NCBI RefSeq assembly: GCF_010668805.1
Contig: NZ_WUFT01000005.1
Span: forward strand, 124,001-188,000
Source: Rhizobium phaseoli
GTDB taxonomy: Bacteria > Pseudomonadota > Alphaproteobacteria > Rhizobiales > Rhizobiaceae
Direction of reading: 5' to 3'
DNA: 64,000 nt
The notes beneath the pieces were generated by a model, which did no database searches, had not been told where the DNA came from, and saw only the letters and a program-made list of their open reading frames with translations. Below, piece after piece: positions 18,778 to 27,410 of the stretch. Numbering within the stretch: the first letter of the stretch is position 1; each line of letters begins with the position of its first letter. A program made the translations under genes and the position numbers.

Positions 18778-20079
18778 ATGAGCGTCACGCCGCATGACGA
18801 GAGTTTCATGGCGGCGGCAATACGTCTGTCGCGCCGGCATCTCGGCCGCACCGGCACCAACCCTTCCGTCGGCTGCCTGATCGTCCGGGACGGCGTCGTT
18901 GTCGGACAGGCGGTCACCGCTGTCGGCGGCCGCCCGCATGCGGAGACGCAGGCGCTCGCCGAGGCCGGCGCGCTTGCCCGCGGCGCCACCGCCTATGTGA
19001 CGCTCGAACCCTGCTCGCATCACGGCAAGACGCCACCCTGCGCCGAGGCGCTGATCGCCTATGGCGTTGCCCGCGTCGTCATCAGTGTCACCGATCCCGA
19101 TCCGCGCGTCTCCGGCCGCGGCATCGCCATGCTGCGCGAGGCCGGCATCGAGGTGGAATCCGGCGTGCTGGAGGCGGAAGGCCGGCGTTCGCTCGCCGCC
19201 TATCTCACCCGCCAGACGAAGAACCGGCCCTATGTGACTCTCAAGCTTGCCGTTTCCGCCGACGGCATGATCGGCCGCGAGGGCGTGGGGCAGGTGGCGA
19301 TCACCGGCCCGGAAGCCCGCGCTGAAGTTCAGGCGCTGCGCGCCGAAACCGACGCGATCCTCGTCGGCATCGGCACTGCAATGTCCGACGATCCATTGCT
19401 GACGGTGCGGACACCTGGCCTTGAAGCGCAGTCCCCGATCCGCATCGTGCTCGATCCGTTGCTGGCATTACCGCTGACGAGCAAGCTGGTTCAAACGGCT
19501 CGGGAGGTGCCGGTCATCGTCGTGGCGAGTGAAGAGATTTCGCCGTTAGGGTCAGAGGAAGGGGCACCCCCCTCTGTCCTGCCGGACATCTCCCCCATAA
19601 AGGGGGAGATCGGCAAGGAGCGCGATCCGAGTTCCCAAGATGACTTGCCATCACCTGCAACGGCGGATGTGGAGCAGGGAGCAAGCCGCTGGCCAATCTC
19701 CCCCCTTGTGGGGGAGATGCCCGGCAGGGCAGAGGGGGGGAACCCCTCCACCGACCCCACCGACTCCCGCCGCGCCGCTCTCGAAGCCGCCGGTGTCGAG
19801 ATCGTCTACTGCAATCCCTATCACCCGGAAATCCTGCTGCCGGCACTGGCAACACGCGGCATTTCCTCGCTTCTGGTCGAGGGCGGCGCCAAGACGGCGC
19901 GGCTTTTCCTCGAGGCTGGCCTCGTCGATCGCATCCAGCTTTACCAGGCGCCTGTCGTCATCGGCGAAGGCGGTATTGAATCGCCGCTTGATGCAACCGA
20001 CATACCACCGGGTTTTGCTCACACGGGCACGCAGATGTTCGGCGAAGATCGCCTGGACGAATACGAAAGAGGGCTTTGA
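18778..20079 (+). CDS. ribD: bifunctional riboflavin biosynthesis deaminase/reductase with in-frame insertion
   Basis: Catalyses the deamination and side-chain reduction steps of riboflavin synthesis. The deaminase zinc site is H54/E56 (PHAETQ) with C79 and C88 (EPCSHHGKTPPC). The reductase domain runs from VTLKLAVSADGMIG to SLLVEGGAKTARLFLEAGLVD. At 433 aa it is about 60 longer than E. coli RibD. The excess lies at residues 263-322, a Pro/Gly/Glu-rich insert encoded by a palindromic repeat with inverted arms. The reading frame is intact on both sides. The stop overlaps ribE (TGATG). Confidence 0.95.
   Translation: MSVTPHDESFMAAAIRLSRRHLGRTGTNPSVGCLIVRDGVVVGQAVTAVGGRPHAETQALAEAGALARGATAYVTLEPCSHHGKTPPCAEALIAYGVARVVISVTDPDPRVSGRGIAMLREAGIEVESGVLEAEGRRSLAAYLTRQTKNRPYVTLKLAVSADGMIGREGVGQVAITGPEARAEVQALRAETDAILVGIGTAMSDDPLLTVRTPGLEAQSPIRIVLDPLLALPLTSKLVQTAREVPVIVVASEEISPLGSEEGAPPSVLPDISPIKGEIGKERDPSSQDDLPSPATADVEQGASRWPISPLVGEMPGRAEGGNPSTDPTDSRRAALEAAGVEIVYCNPYHPEILLPALATRGISSLLVEGGAKTARLFLEAGLVDRIQLYQAPVVIGEGGIESPLDATDIPPGFAHTGTQMFGEDRLDEYERGL
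19565..19741. repeat. protein-coding palindromic element inside ribD
   Basis: Left arm 19565-19614 and right arm 19692-19741 are near-perfect inverted copies of about 50 bp, each with an internal stem of CTCCCCC against GGGGGAG. The stretch adds about 59 codons to ribD without a stop or frameshift. Arm-derived peptides read PDISPIKGEIG and PISPLVGEMPGRAEGG. Confidence 0.9.
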
Positions 20080-20690
20080 TGTTTACCGGAATAGTCACCG
20101 ATGTCGGCACGGTCGAATCCGTTTCCCCGCTGAAGGAAGGCATCCGGTTGCGGGTCGCCACCGCCTACGATCCCGCAACGATCGACATGGGCGCCTCGAT
20201 CTCGCATTCCGGCATCTGCCTGACCGTGACGGGTCTGCCGGCCGAAGGCAGCAACGGCCGCTGGTTCGAGGTCGAGGCCTGGGAAGAGGCGCTGCGGCTG
20301 ACGACGATCGGCACCTGGCGGGAAGGCAGCCGCATCAATCTCGAACGGTCGCTGAAAATCGGCGATGAACTCGGCGGCCACATCGTTTCCGGCCATGTCG
20401 ACGGCAAGGCGGAAATCCTCTCGGTGACATCGGAGGGCGACGCCACCCGTTACCGCCTGCGGGCGCCCGAGCATTTGGCCAAATTCGTCGCCCCCAAGGG
20501 TTCGATCGCCCTCGACGGCACCTCGTTGACCGTCAACGCGGTCGACGGCACGGATTTCGACGTGCTGCTCATCCGTCACACCCTCGAAGTCACCACCTGG
20601 AGCGAGCGCAAGGCCGGCGATTTCGTCAACTTCGAAGTCGACACCATGGCGCGTTACGCTGCCCGGCTGGCTGAATTCCCGAGCGCATAA
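20079..20690 (+). CDS. ribE: riboflavin synthase, alpha chain
   Basis: A 203-aa enzyme that dismutates two 6,7-dimethyl-8-ribityllumazine molecules to riboflavin. Two internally repeated lumazine-binding barrels are visible: MFTGIVTDVGTVES with later SISHSGICLTVTGL, and DGKAEILSVTSEG with later SIALDGTSLTVNAV. It is translationally coupled to ribD by a TGATG overlap. The stop codon lies inside the left arm of a 20-bp perfect palindrome that probably ends the transcript. The usual downstream partners ribH-nusB are displaced by three minus-strand genes. Confidence 0.95.
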   Translation: MFTGIVTDVGTVESVSPLKEGIRLRVATAYDPATIDMGASISHSGICLTVTGLPAEGSNGRWFEVEAWEEALRLTTIGTWREGSRINLERSLKIGDELGGHIVSGHVDGKAEILSVTSEGDATRYRLRAPEHLAKFVAPKGSIALDGTSLTVNAVDGTDFDVLLIRHTLEVTTWSERKAGDFVNFEVDTMARYAARLAEFPSA

Positions 20691-20769
20691 CCCCGAAAAT
20701 CGGAATCGATTTTCGGGGTTATGCGCAGATCCAAGGTGGTAGCGCGTCCCGTCGGATACGCGGCGCTAC
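20683..20769. repeat. rhizobial mosaic palindrome, family A copy 2 (terminator-like)
   Basis: Arms 20683-20702 and 20707-20726 are perfectly complementary (20 bp, 4-nt loop) and include CCGAAAATCG/CGATTTTCGG. A second hairpin, 20739-20769, pairs GTAGCGCGT with ACGCGGCGCTAC. It overlaps the ribE stop on the left and the acetyltransferase stop on the right, so it serves as the shared end of two convergent genes. Confidence 0.8.
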
Positions 20770-21281
20770 AGCGAAAACTGAATGATCTCGCCGTTATACT
20801 GCGCGCGCGTGGTCTCGCGAAAACCGAGTTTGGCTGCGACCCTCAACGAGGCCTGGTTTTCCGGGCTGATGATGCAGCTCATCGGTTTTCCTGGGAAGTG
20901 CGCTTGCCCCCAGCCGATCAGGGCGGCCAGCGCCTCGGTGGCATAACCGCGGCCGTGCGCCGAGGGCATCAGCGCCCAGCCGACCTCCATCGTTCCCTCG
21001 ATCGACGGCGTCATTTCGCGGCGGGATTCCATGAAACCGGCTTCGCCGATGAACCGGCCGGTCGCCTTTTCGATGATTGCAAGGAAGCCGAAGCCCATAT
21101 GGTGCCACATGCCGGCAAGGCGCAGCATGCGGCTCCAGCTCTGCTCTCGCGTCGAAGGCACACCGCTAATGAAACGGACGACGTCTTCGTCTGCCCATAG
21201 CGCTGCATGCATCTCGAAATCGCCGAGGCGGTGAGGGCGGAGCGTCAGCCGTTCCGTTTCGAGGGTCGGAATGTCGGTCAT
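20766..21281 (-). CDS. GNAT family N-acetyltransferase (RimJ/RimL-like)
   Basis: A 171-aa Acetyltransf_3-type enzyme: ETERLTLRPHRLGDFEMHAALW at the N-terminus, the acetyl-CoA pyrophosphate loop SAHGRGYATEALAALIGWG, and a C-terminal MSCIISPENQASLRVAAKLGF. Close relatives acetylate ribosomal-protein N-termini or small molecules; the substrate is not predictable. ATG 21281 has GAAGGA about 6 nt upstream. The longer frame from 21311 would overlap the cupin gene. It follows the cupin gene closely on the same strand, suggesting an operon. Confidence 0.88.
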   Translation of the reverse strand: MTDIPTLETERLTLRPHRLGDFEMHAALWADEDVVRFISGVPSTREQSWSRMLRLAGMWHHMGFGFLAIIEKATGRFIGEAGFMESRREMTPSIEGTMEVGWALMPSAHGRGYATEALAALIGWGQAHFPGKPMSCIISPENQASLRVAAKLGFRETTRAQYNGEIIQFSL

Positions 21282-21291
21282 ATCGGGTCCT

Positions 21292-21810
21292 TCAAGCGCC
21301 GGGTTCGCCATCCCAATAGTCGAGATCGCCCTCCGGCCGTCCGATATGGCGGAAGCGCCTGGGGGTGCTATCGTCGCTGTTGGTCATGGCCCTGTTGGTC
21401 TTCGCCAGAAACTTTCCGGAATCGGGATATTCGACGATTTCGGTCTTCGCCATCGTCGAAATGCCGAGATAGACGAGCGGTGCAGTGCCGGTGTTGATGA
21501 TCTGGTGCGCCGTCTCCGGCCCACCGGCCGGCGCGCCGAGCACGTCTCCCGTTTTGATCGCATGGCGCTCCTCGCCGAAGCGGTATTCGCCGGCGCCTGC
21601 GATCACATAGAAAAGCTCGTCTTCGACGTGGTGGTTGTGGAAGGGGCAGCCCGATTTGCCCGGCGGCACTTCGTTGTAGCTGACCCCGAGACCGGCCAAG
21701 CCGAGAAGCGTGCCGAACGAAGTATCGACGCTTTCATAGAACTCGCCCTGTTTCCAGTGGTCGAGCTTGAGATCGGTGGTATTGATCACCGCCTTCGATT
21801 CCCTAGCCAT
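21292..21810 (-). CDS. cupin domain protein
   Basis: A 172-aa single-domain cupin. Cupin motif 1 is GCPFHNHHVEDELFYVIAGAGEYRFG, with metal-binding His residues and Glu; motif 2 is GDVLGAPAGGPETAHQIINTG, with the final His. A metal ion (Fe, Mn or Zn) is expected. Relatives include sugar isomerases, dioxygenases and pure sensors, and nothing in the sequence decides between these. The gene is 10 nt upstream of the GNAT gene on the same strand. The start is preceded by GGAGGACATC, a good ribosome site. Confidence 0.88.
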   Translation of the reverse strand: MARESKAVINTTDLKLDHWKQGEFYESVDTSFGTLLGLAGLGVSYNEVPPGKSGCPFHNHHVEDELFYVIAGAGEYRFGEERHAIKTGDVLGAPAGGPETAHQIINTGTAPLVYLGISTMAKTEIVEYPDSGKFLAKTNRAMTNSDDSTPRRFRHIGRPEGDLDYWDGEPGA

Positions 21811-21953
21811 GATGTCCTCCTGTTGCAGGAAGAGAAGCCATCATCCCCCGGGAAAATTCAACGGTTTTCTAGAAAATCCCCGGCATGGGCGGAGAGGAGA
21901 CCGCCGCCCATGCTTTGAGCGCCGCGCACCGATGGGACGCGATGCGCTGAACG

Positions 21954-22313
21954 TCAGCGGACGTAGAAGGTCAAGCTTCCGTAGGCTGCCTGTTCGGCAT
22001 TGACGATGTTGCGGACATCGACCCCTTCATTGTTAAGCCGATGGGCAAGCGACCTGTTGGCGTCGATCGAGGCCTGGATGCCGTGAACGGCCTGGCCGGA
22101 GCGTTCCGGCGCCGAGTGCGGGCCTGTGTTCTCGTCGTCGAGGTTGCGCCAGTTATGGACCTCCTCGACGTTGAAATCGTTGCCGTGGAAGCTCCTGAGC
22201 GTCTGCTCGATACCCTGGGCAGTGTTCATCCCAAGGCTTTCGGCCCGGCTGACGCCGGCAAATGCGAGGGAGGAGAGGGCGACGGCGATAGTGATGGTGA
22301 CAACGCGGTTCAT
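21954..22313 (-). CDS. small secreted protein of unknown function
   Basis: A 119-aa protein with a signal peptide (ITIAVALSSLAFAGVSRA, cleavage after SRA at about residue 24). The mature 95 residues contain short segments (SLRSFHGNDFNVEEVHNWRN, AVHGIQASIDANRSLAHRL) without a known motif. It is probably periplasmic. The first ATG is followed by a basic residue (MNRVV), as usual for signal peptides, and AGGATAC lies upstream. It stands alone between the cupin gene and ribH. Confidence 0.72.
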   Translation of the reverse strand: MNRVVTITIAVALSSLAFAGVSRAESLGMNTAQGIEQTLRSFHGNDFNVEEVHNWRNLDDENTGPHSAPERSGQAVHGIQASIDANRSLAHRLNNEGVDVRNIVNAEQAAYGSLTFYVR

Positions 22314-22648
22314 GATAGTATCCTTTTCATCTGCTTTGACGGTCGACTGTCGTTGCAGGGGATCGTCAGCGTCACGATATGGAATTGGCGTTGTCCCTTT
22401 CGCGATTCAATGGGTTAAGTCACTGAAAATCCATTAAGAATTGTTCATGGAAACGGCCTTTGAATTGCCGTTTTCCAGGCATCCGGAAAAGCCGGTTTCA
22501 AAGGCTTGCCCGCTGACGCAGCTATCCCTTTGCTGAAATTTCAGTTTTGGCGTTGCGGCATTGGGCGAAAGTGCTTGCCATTCCGGCGAAGGCATGTTTT
22601 GACCGCGGCCTGCCGAGTGGAAAACGCCCCGCAAAACGAAGGTGAACC
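22314..22648. other. intergenic region upstream of ribH
   Basis: 335 bp between the divergent secreted-protein gene and ribH. A hairpin (GGAAACGGC at 22449-22457 against GCCGTTTTCC at 22467-22476) is visible. An FMN riboswitch was looked for by its conserved AGGGG/GGCGG blocks and was not found. The ribH promoter should lie here. Confidence 0.5.
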
Positions 22649-23104
22649 ATGCCGAGAGACACCGCTCCCCATATTTTGATCGTTGAAGCCCGCTTTTACG
22701 ACGACATGGCCGACGCCTTGCTCGAAGGCGCCATCTTCGCATTGGAGCAGGCCGGCGCCACCTTTGAGGTCGTCACGGTTCCCGGCGCACTGGAAATTCC
22801 AGCGGCGATTGCCATGTCGCTCGATGGAGACGACAATGGTGGAACGCATTATGATGGCTATGTCGCGCTTGGCATGGTCATCCGCGGCGAGACCTATCAC
22901 TTCGATATCGTGTCGAATGAATCCTCGCGGGCTTTGATGGATCTTGCGGTCAGCGAGTCCCTTGCCATCGGCAATGGCATTCTGACCGTCGAAAACGACG
23001 AACAGGCATGGGCGCGCGCGCGCCGCTCGGATAAAGACAAGGGCGGATTTGCCGCTCGCGCAGCTCTGACCATGATCGAGCTGAAGCAGAAATTGGGTGC
23101 ATAA
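22649..23104 (+). CDS. ribH: 6,7-dimethyl-8-ribityllumazine synthase
   Basis: A 151-aa lumazine synthase that condenses the RibA/RibD pathway intermediates; its product is the substrate of RibE. The substrate loop [11 protein letters not shown] and the catalytic stretch [26 protein letters not shown] (His in YHFD) are present. Rhizobia and Brucella commonly have two lumazine synthases; this NusB-linked form corresponds to RibH1. The ATG follows GAAGGTGAACC. It is 3 nt from nusB, so the two are co-transcribed. Confidence 0.95.
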   Translation: MPRDTAPHILIVEARFYDDMADALLEGAIFALEQAGATFEVVTVPGALEIPAAIAMSLDGDDNGGTHYDGYVALGMVIRGETYHFDIVSNESSRALMDLAVSESLAIGNGILTVENDEQAWARARRSDKDKGGFAARAALTMIELKQKLGA

Positions 23105-23107
23105 CGA

Positions 23108-23590
23108 ATGAACGACGACAAGACGGAACGGCCGGTCAAGACTGCAAACCAGCGGGGCGCTGCCCGCCTTGCTGCCGTTCAGGCGCTGTACCAGATGGAT
23201 GTCGGCGGTACCGGCGTCCTGGAAATCGTCGCCGAATACGAGGCGCACCGTCTCGGCCAGGAGCTCGACGGCGCGACCTATCTGAAGGCCGATGCCGCGT
23301 GGTTCCGTTCGATCGTCTCCGGCGTCGTGCGCGATCAGACCCATCTTGATCCGCTGATTGCTGCGGCCCTCCAGGATGATTGGGCCTTGTCTCGTCTCGA
23401 CAGCACCGTGCGCGCCATCCTGCGCGCCGGCGTCTTCGAGATCACCGACCGCAAGGACGTCCCGGTGGCGGTCATCGTCACCGAATATGTCGAGATCGCC
23501 CAGGCCTTCTTCGATGACGACGAGCCGAAGCTCGTCAACGCCGTGCTCGACCGCATCGCAAAGCAGGTCCGCGGCGAGGTGAAGAAATAA
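23108..23590 (+). CDS. nusB: transcription antitermination factor NusB
   Basis: A 160-aa all-helical factor that binds boxA with S10 for rRNA antitermination. The N-terminal [17 protein letters not shown] and the C-terminal [30 protein letters not shown] are NusB signatures; the N-terminal basic tail (ANQRGAARL) binds RNA. It starts 3 nt after ribH, with overlapping control. A gap of 199 bp follows before hppA. Confidence 0.95.
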   Translation: MNDDKTERPVKTANQRGAARLAAVQALYQMDVGGTGVLEIVAEYEAHRLGQELDGATYLKADAAWFRSIVSGVVRDQTHLDPLIAAALQDDWALSRLDSTVRAILRAGVFEITDRKDVPVAVIVTEYVEIAQAFFDDDEPKLVNAVLDRIAKQVRGEVKK

Positions 23591-23745
23591 CTCCTTAGCC
23601 GCCAAACAATCTCCCGCCTCTTTCTTTGAACTGCAACGGTTTTTCGCCTGTTGCGGTCTTGACGCCACGTAATCGACCAAGCAATCTCCGCACCGCTTAG
23701 CTGTGGCATTTCTGTGGAGAGGAAAGGCGATTCGGCGGCGTTTTT

Positions 23746-23769
23746 GCCGGAGAAGGAGTGATCTCCGGC
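23746..23769 (+). other. leader hairpin upstream of hppA
   Basis: A perfect 8-bp stem (GCCGGAGA with TCTCCGGC) around an 8-nt loop ends 20 nt before the hppA ATG, just upstream of GGAGGA. It may affect translation or mRNA stability; no riboswitch class matches. Confidence 0.45.
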
Positions 23770-23789
23770 CTATGGGAGGAAAGAGCGAA

Positions 23790-25928
23790 ATGACCATTCT
23801 TTTATGCGTAATTGCATGCGGTCTGCTCTCGGTGGTCTATGCCGCCTGGGCAACCCGGTCGGTGCTTGCCGCCGATCAGGGCAACAGCCGCATGCAGGAG
23901 ATCGCGGGCTATATCCGCGAAGGCGCTCAAGCCTATCTGACGCGCCAATACAGAACCATTGCCCTTGTTGGCGTTGTCGTTTTCATCGCAGCCTGGCTGC
24001 TTCTTTCCGCCACGGCCGCCATCGGCTTCCTGATCGGCGCTGTGCTTTCCGGGGCTGCCGGCTTCATTGGCATGCATGTCTCCGTCCGCGCCAATGTGCG
24101 CACCGCCCAGGCCGCTTCCGCGAGCCTTTCCGCCGGTCTCGACATTGCCTTCAAGTCGGGTGCGATCACCGGCATGCTGGTGGCAGGCCTCGCACTGCTC
24201 GGCGTCTCCATCTACTATACTATTTTGACCTTCGGCCTCGGCCATGAGAGCGGCTCGCGCGAAGTCGTCGATGCGCTGGTGGCGCTCGGCTTCGGCGCTT
24301 CGCTGATCTCGATCTTCGCCCGTCTCGGTGGCGGCATCTTCACCAAAGGCGCCGACGTCGGCGGCGATCTCGTCGGCAAGGTGGAAGCCGGCATTCCCGA
24401 AGACGATCCGCGCAACCCGGCAACGATTGCCGACAATGTCGGCGACAACGTCGGCGACTGCGCCGGGATGGCAGCCGACCTTTTCGAGACCTATGCGGTT
24501 TCCGTCGTCGCCACGATGGTCCTCGCTTCGATCTTCTTTGCCGGAGCGCCGATCCTCCAGTCTGCGATGATCTATCCGCTGGCAATCTGCGGCGCCTGCA
24601 TCATCACCTCGATCATCGGCACCTTCTTCGTCAAGCTCGGCTCGAACGGCTCGATCATGGGCGCTCTTTACAAGGGTCTCATTGTCACCGGCCTGTTGTC
24701 GATCGTCGGTCTCGGCGCCGCCACCTCGCTGACGGTCGGCTGGGGCTCGCTCGGTACGGTCGGCGGTGTCGACATTTCGGGCGCGCACCTCTTCTTCTGC
24801 GGCGTCGTCGGCCTTGTCGTCACCGCGTTGATCGTGGTGATCACGGAATATTATACCGGCACCGGCAAGCGTCCGGTCGTCTCGATCGCCCAGGCCTCGG
24901 TCACCGGTCACGGCACCAATGTCATCCAGGGCTTGGCCGTCTCGCTGGAATCGACGGCACTGCCGGCGATCGTCATCGTCGGCGGCATTCTCGCCACCTA
25001 CCAGCTCGGCGGCCTTTTCGGCACCGGCATTGCTGTCACCGCGATGCTCGGCATTGCCGGGATGATCGTCGCCCTCGACGCATTCGGACCAGTTACGGAC
25101 AATGCCGGCGGTATCGCCGAAATGGCGCATCTGCCGCCGGAAGTGCGTAAATCCACGGATGCGCTCGATGCTGTCGGCAATACGACCAAAGCCGTCACCA
25201 AGGGTTATGCCATCGGTTCTGCCGGCCTCGGCGCGCTGGTTCTCTTCGCAGCCTACTCCTACGACCTCAAATATTTTGCGGCGAATGGCGACAAGTTCCC
25301 TTATTTCGCCGGCATAGGCGAAATTTCCTTCGATCTCTCCAACCCCTATGTCGTGGCGGGATTGATCTTCGGCGGTCTCGTTCCCTACCTCTTCGGCGGC
25401 ATCGCAATGACCGCCGTCGGCCGTGCGGCCGGCGCGATCGTTGAGGAAGTCCGCCGTCAGTTCAAGGAAAAGCCGGGCATCATGCAGGGCACGGAAAAGC
25501 CGGATTACGGCAGGGCCGTCGACCTTCTGACAAAGGCCGCCATCCGCGAGATGATCGTGCCGTCGCTGTTGCCGGTGCTGGCGCCGATCGTCGTCTATTT
25601 CGGCGTTCTTCTCATCTCCGGCTCCAAGGCCTCGGCCTTTGCTGCGCTCGGCGCATCGCTGCTTGGCGTCATTATCAACGGCCTCTTCGTCGCCATCTCG
25701 ATGACATCGGGCGGCGGCGCCTGGGACAATGCCAAGAAGAGCTTCGAGGATGGTTTCGTCGACAAGGACGGCGTGCGTCACATGAAGGGCTCGGATGCGC
25801 ACAAGGCCTCGGTCACTGGCGATACCGTCGGCGATCCCTACAAGGACACCGCCGGCCCCGCCGTCAACCCGGCGATCAAGATCACCAACATCGTGGCACT
25901 GCTGCTGCTCGCCGTTCTCGCCGGTTGA
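23790..25928 (+). CDS. hppA: membrane-bound proton-pumping pyrophosphatase
   Basis: A 712-aa integral membrane protein with about 16 helices that hydrolyses pyrophosphate and pumps protons; in rhizobia it sits in the inner or acidocalcisome membrane. Substrate motifs are [48 protein letters not shown] segments (about residues 183-225) and a second acidic site, [10 protein letters not shown]. The segment [10 protein letters not shown] has Lys at the position that distinguishes K+-independent enzymes. ATG 23790 (MTILLCV) follows GGAGGAAAGAGCGAA; the longer open frame upstream is not used. Confidence 0.95.
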   Translation: MTILLCVIACGLLSVVYAAWATRSVLAADQGNSRMQEIAGYIREGAQAYLTRQYRTIALVGVVVFIAAWLLLSATAAIGFLIGAVLSGAAGFIGMHVSVRANVRTAQAASASLSAGLDIAFKSGAITGMLVAGLALLGVSIYYTILTFGLGHESGSREVVDALVALGFGASLISIFARLGGGIFTKGADVGGDLVGKVEAGIPEDDPRNPATIADNVGDNVGDCAGMAADLFETYAVSVVATMVLASIFFAGAPILQSAMIYPLAICGACIITSIIGTFFVKLGSNGSIMGALYKGLIVTGLLSIVGLGAATSLTVGWGSLGTVGGVDISGAHLFFCGVVGLVVTALIVVITEYYTGTGKRPVVSIAQASVTGHGTNVIQGLAVSLESTALPAIVIVGGILATYQLGGLFGTGIAVTAMLGIAGMIVALDAFGPVTDNAGGIAEMAHLPPEVRKSTDALDAVGNTTKAVTKGYAIGSAGLGALVLFAAYSYDLKYFAANGDKFPYFAGIGEISFDLSNPYVVAGLIFGGLVPYLFGGIAMTAVGRAAGAIVEEVRRQFKEKPGIMQGTEKPDYGRAVDLLTKAAIREMIVPSLLPVLAPIVVYFGVLLISGSKASAFAALGASLLGVIINGLFVAISMTSGGGAWDNAKKSFEDGFVDKDGVRHMKGSDAHKASVTGDTVGDPYKDTAGPAVNPAIKITNIVALLLLAVLAG

Positions 25929-25940
25929 GCCATCGCGTGC

Positions 25941-25966
25941 AGGCGCCGCGGTTCGCCGCGGCGCCT
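25941..25966 (+). terminator. UUCG-capped hairpin just after hppA
   Basis: An 11-bp perfect stem (AGGCGCCGCGG with CCGCGGCGCCT) closed by a TTCG tetraloop, 13 nt after the hppA stop. It lacks a T-run, so it may be a 3'-end stabiliser ahead of the true terminator at 26008. Confidence 0.65.
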
Positions 25967-26007
25967 GACAAAGAGAAGAACGCTGTAACACCTTGAATTA
26001 TGCAGTA

Positions 26008-26040
26008 AAAAACCCGCCGAAGCTCCTCCGGCGGGTTTTC
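26008..26040. terminator. bidirectional terminator between hppA and bamE
   Basis: AAAACCCGCCG pairs with CGGCGGGTTTT around a short loop, with A-run before and T-run after. It serves both convergent genes. A short stretch just before it (25980-26005, CGCTGTAACACC..TTATGC) resembles part of the family A repeat. Confidence 0.88.
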
Positions 26041-26057
26041 GTATGAGGCGTATTCGG

Positions 26058-26591
26058 TCAGCGCAGGCTGCTTGGGTTCTGCGGTGTGCCGCCGGCACCA
26101 CCGCCGAATAGGCTGCGCGCAGCGCTCGCGGCACTGCCGCCGGAGAGCATCTGCTGCAGGAAGGTGAGTTCCTTGCCGCCGGTCGGCGTGACGCGCCCGA
26201 CCGTGTCGAACACCTTGCCGTCCTGCAGGGTATAGTTGGCGCGGCGACTGACGACGCCGTCCTTGTCGAAATAGACCGCAAGAACGCTTTGGTCGACGAC
26301 CTTCAGCTTCTGGAAGGCGACCGCACGCGTACGTCGCTGCGAAATGTAATAGAAGACTTCGCCGTCGAAGGTCGCCGTCGTCGACGGGGTGCCGAGCGAA
26401 AGCAGCACCTGCTCGCGGCTCGAGCCTTCCGGAACGAGGTTCAGCGACTGCTGGTCGGCGACGTATCCGCCGTTGAGCACGGTGCTGGTCTGGCAACCGG
26501 AAAGGGCGGTGGTGGAGGCGATTATCAAGGCAATGGCCGCACTGCTGAAGAATTTCACGTCAGACTTGAAATACCGTTTCTTCAACGACAT
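26058..26591 (-). CDS. bamE: outer membrane protein assembly factor BamE (SmpA/OmlA lipoprotein)
   Basis: A 177-aa lipoprotein of the BAM complex that inserts beta-barrel proteins. A lipobox is present in TTALSGCQTS (Cys at about residue 33). The SmpA/OmlA domain follows: QQSLNLVPEGSSREQVLLSLGTPSTTATFDGEVFYYIS, then AVYFDKDGVVSRRANYTLQDG. The C-terminal Ser/Gly-rich tail (GGSAASAARSLFGGG) is typical of rhizobial members and is absent from the short E. coli protein. The ATG at 26591 is preceded by an AGGGAG. It is divergent from the CBP3-like gene. Confidence 0.92.
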   Translation of the reverse strand: MSLKKRYFKSDVKFFSSAAIALIIASTTALSGCQTSTVLNGGYVADQQSLNLVPEGSSREQVLLSLGTPSTTATFDGEVFYYISQRRTRAVAFQKLKVVDQSVLAVYFDKDGVVSRRANYTLQDGKVFDTVGRVTPTGGKELTFLQQMLSGGSAASAARSLFGGGAGGTPQNPSSLR

Positions 26592-26835
26592 CTACTCCCT
26601 TGAGTATCGATAGCAGCCATTTTGGGCCTTGCACGCTTACCTCCTGCAAAACCATTGTGGCCATTCCGGGTCAAATGTCCCGAATTCGCTTCGCTGACGC
26701 ATCGAAGGCGTCGTCCCGAAACTGGCCACGATCGGCATTGCAATTCGCGCCTGCTTCGGTAAACCAGCTTTCGAAATCATGCAACAAGGCCAGAGGCCAG
26801 CCGGCGTGAAGAATGAGGCATTTCCGGAAAAAACA

Positions 26836-27399
26836 ATGATCTTCGGGCTCTTCCGTAAGAAAAACAACAATCAGGCAATCGTCGACAGGCAATATGCGGC
26901 GCTGACGGCGGCCGCGCGCATGCCTGAGATTTATCAGCGGCTCAATGTGCCGGACACGGTCATGGGCCGTTTCGAGATGCTGTCGATCGCCATGATTCTG
27001 TTTTTTCGCCGCACGCGTGCTTCCGGCACCAGCGGCCAGGAGATCGCCCAGGAGATCGTCGACGCTTTCTTCCAGGATATCGACTATTCGATCCGTGAAC
27101 TCGGCATCGGCGACAACAGCGTGCCGAAGCGGATGAAGAAGCTCGCCGGCATGTTTTATGGCCGCCTCGAAGCCTATTCGAAGGCGATGGACACAGGCGA
27201 TGCCGAAGCGCTCGCTGTGGCACTCACGCGCAATATCTACCCGGAAAGCTCGGCGCCGGCCGATATGTCCGGCCTCGCCGGGTGGATGATCGCCGCGGAA
27301 GCGCATTTGTCCGCCATTGCCGAAGAGGAGATCGCCACCGGTTCGGCCGCGCTCCCGCCGGTCGCCACCCCACCAGTCACTTGGCCACCGGTCGATTGA
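26836..27399 (+). CDS. ubiquinol-cytochrome c chaperone (CBP3 family)
   Basis: A 187-aa alphaproteobacterial homologue of CBP3/UQCC1, the chaperone for cytochrome b assembly in complex III. Core signature: NVPDTVMGRFEMLSIAMILFFRRTRA, then QEIVDAFFQDIDYSIRELGIGDNSVPKRMKKLAGMFYGR. A Pro-rich C-terminal tail ends the protein. Start ATG 26836 (MIFGLFRKK) gives the family N-terminus; frames open upstream lack a ribosome site. It is 11 nt upstream of the DUF177 gene, an arrangement conserved in Rhizobiales. Confidence 0.92.
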   Translation: MIFGLFRKKNNNQAIVDRQYAALTAAARMPEIYQRLNVPDTVMGRFEMLSIAMILFFRRTRASGTSGQEIAQEIVDAFFQDIDYSIRELGIGDNSVPKRMKKLAGMFYGRLEAYSKAMDTGDAEALAVALTRNIYPESSAPADMSGLAGWMIAAEAHLSAIAEEEIATGSAALPPVATPPVTWPPVD

Positions 27400-27410
27400 A
27401 GGAGGAAACG

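Noticed and set aside
22314..22648. FMN riboswitch before ribH
   Set aside because: The conserved sequence blocks of the RFN element were not found; only a simple hairpin is present.
23802..25991. Very long open frame antisense to hppA
   Set aside because: It is the mirror of a high-GC gene with strong third-position bias; no start signal, domain or signal peptide fits, and hppA accounts for the region.
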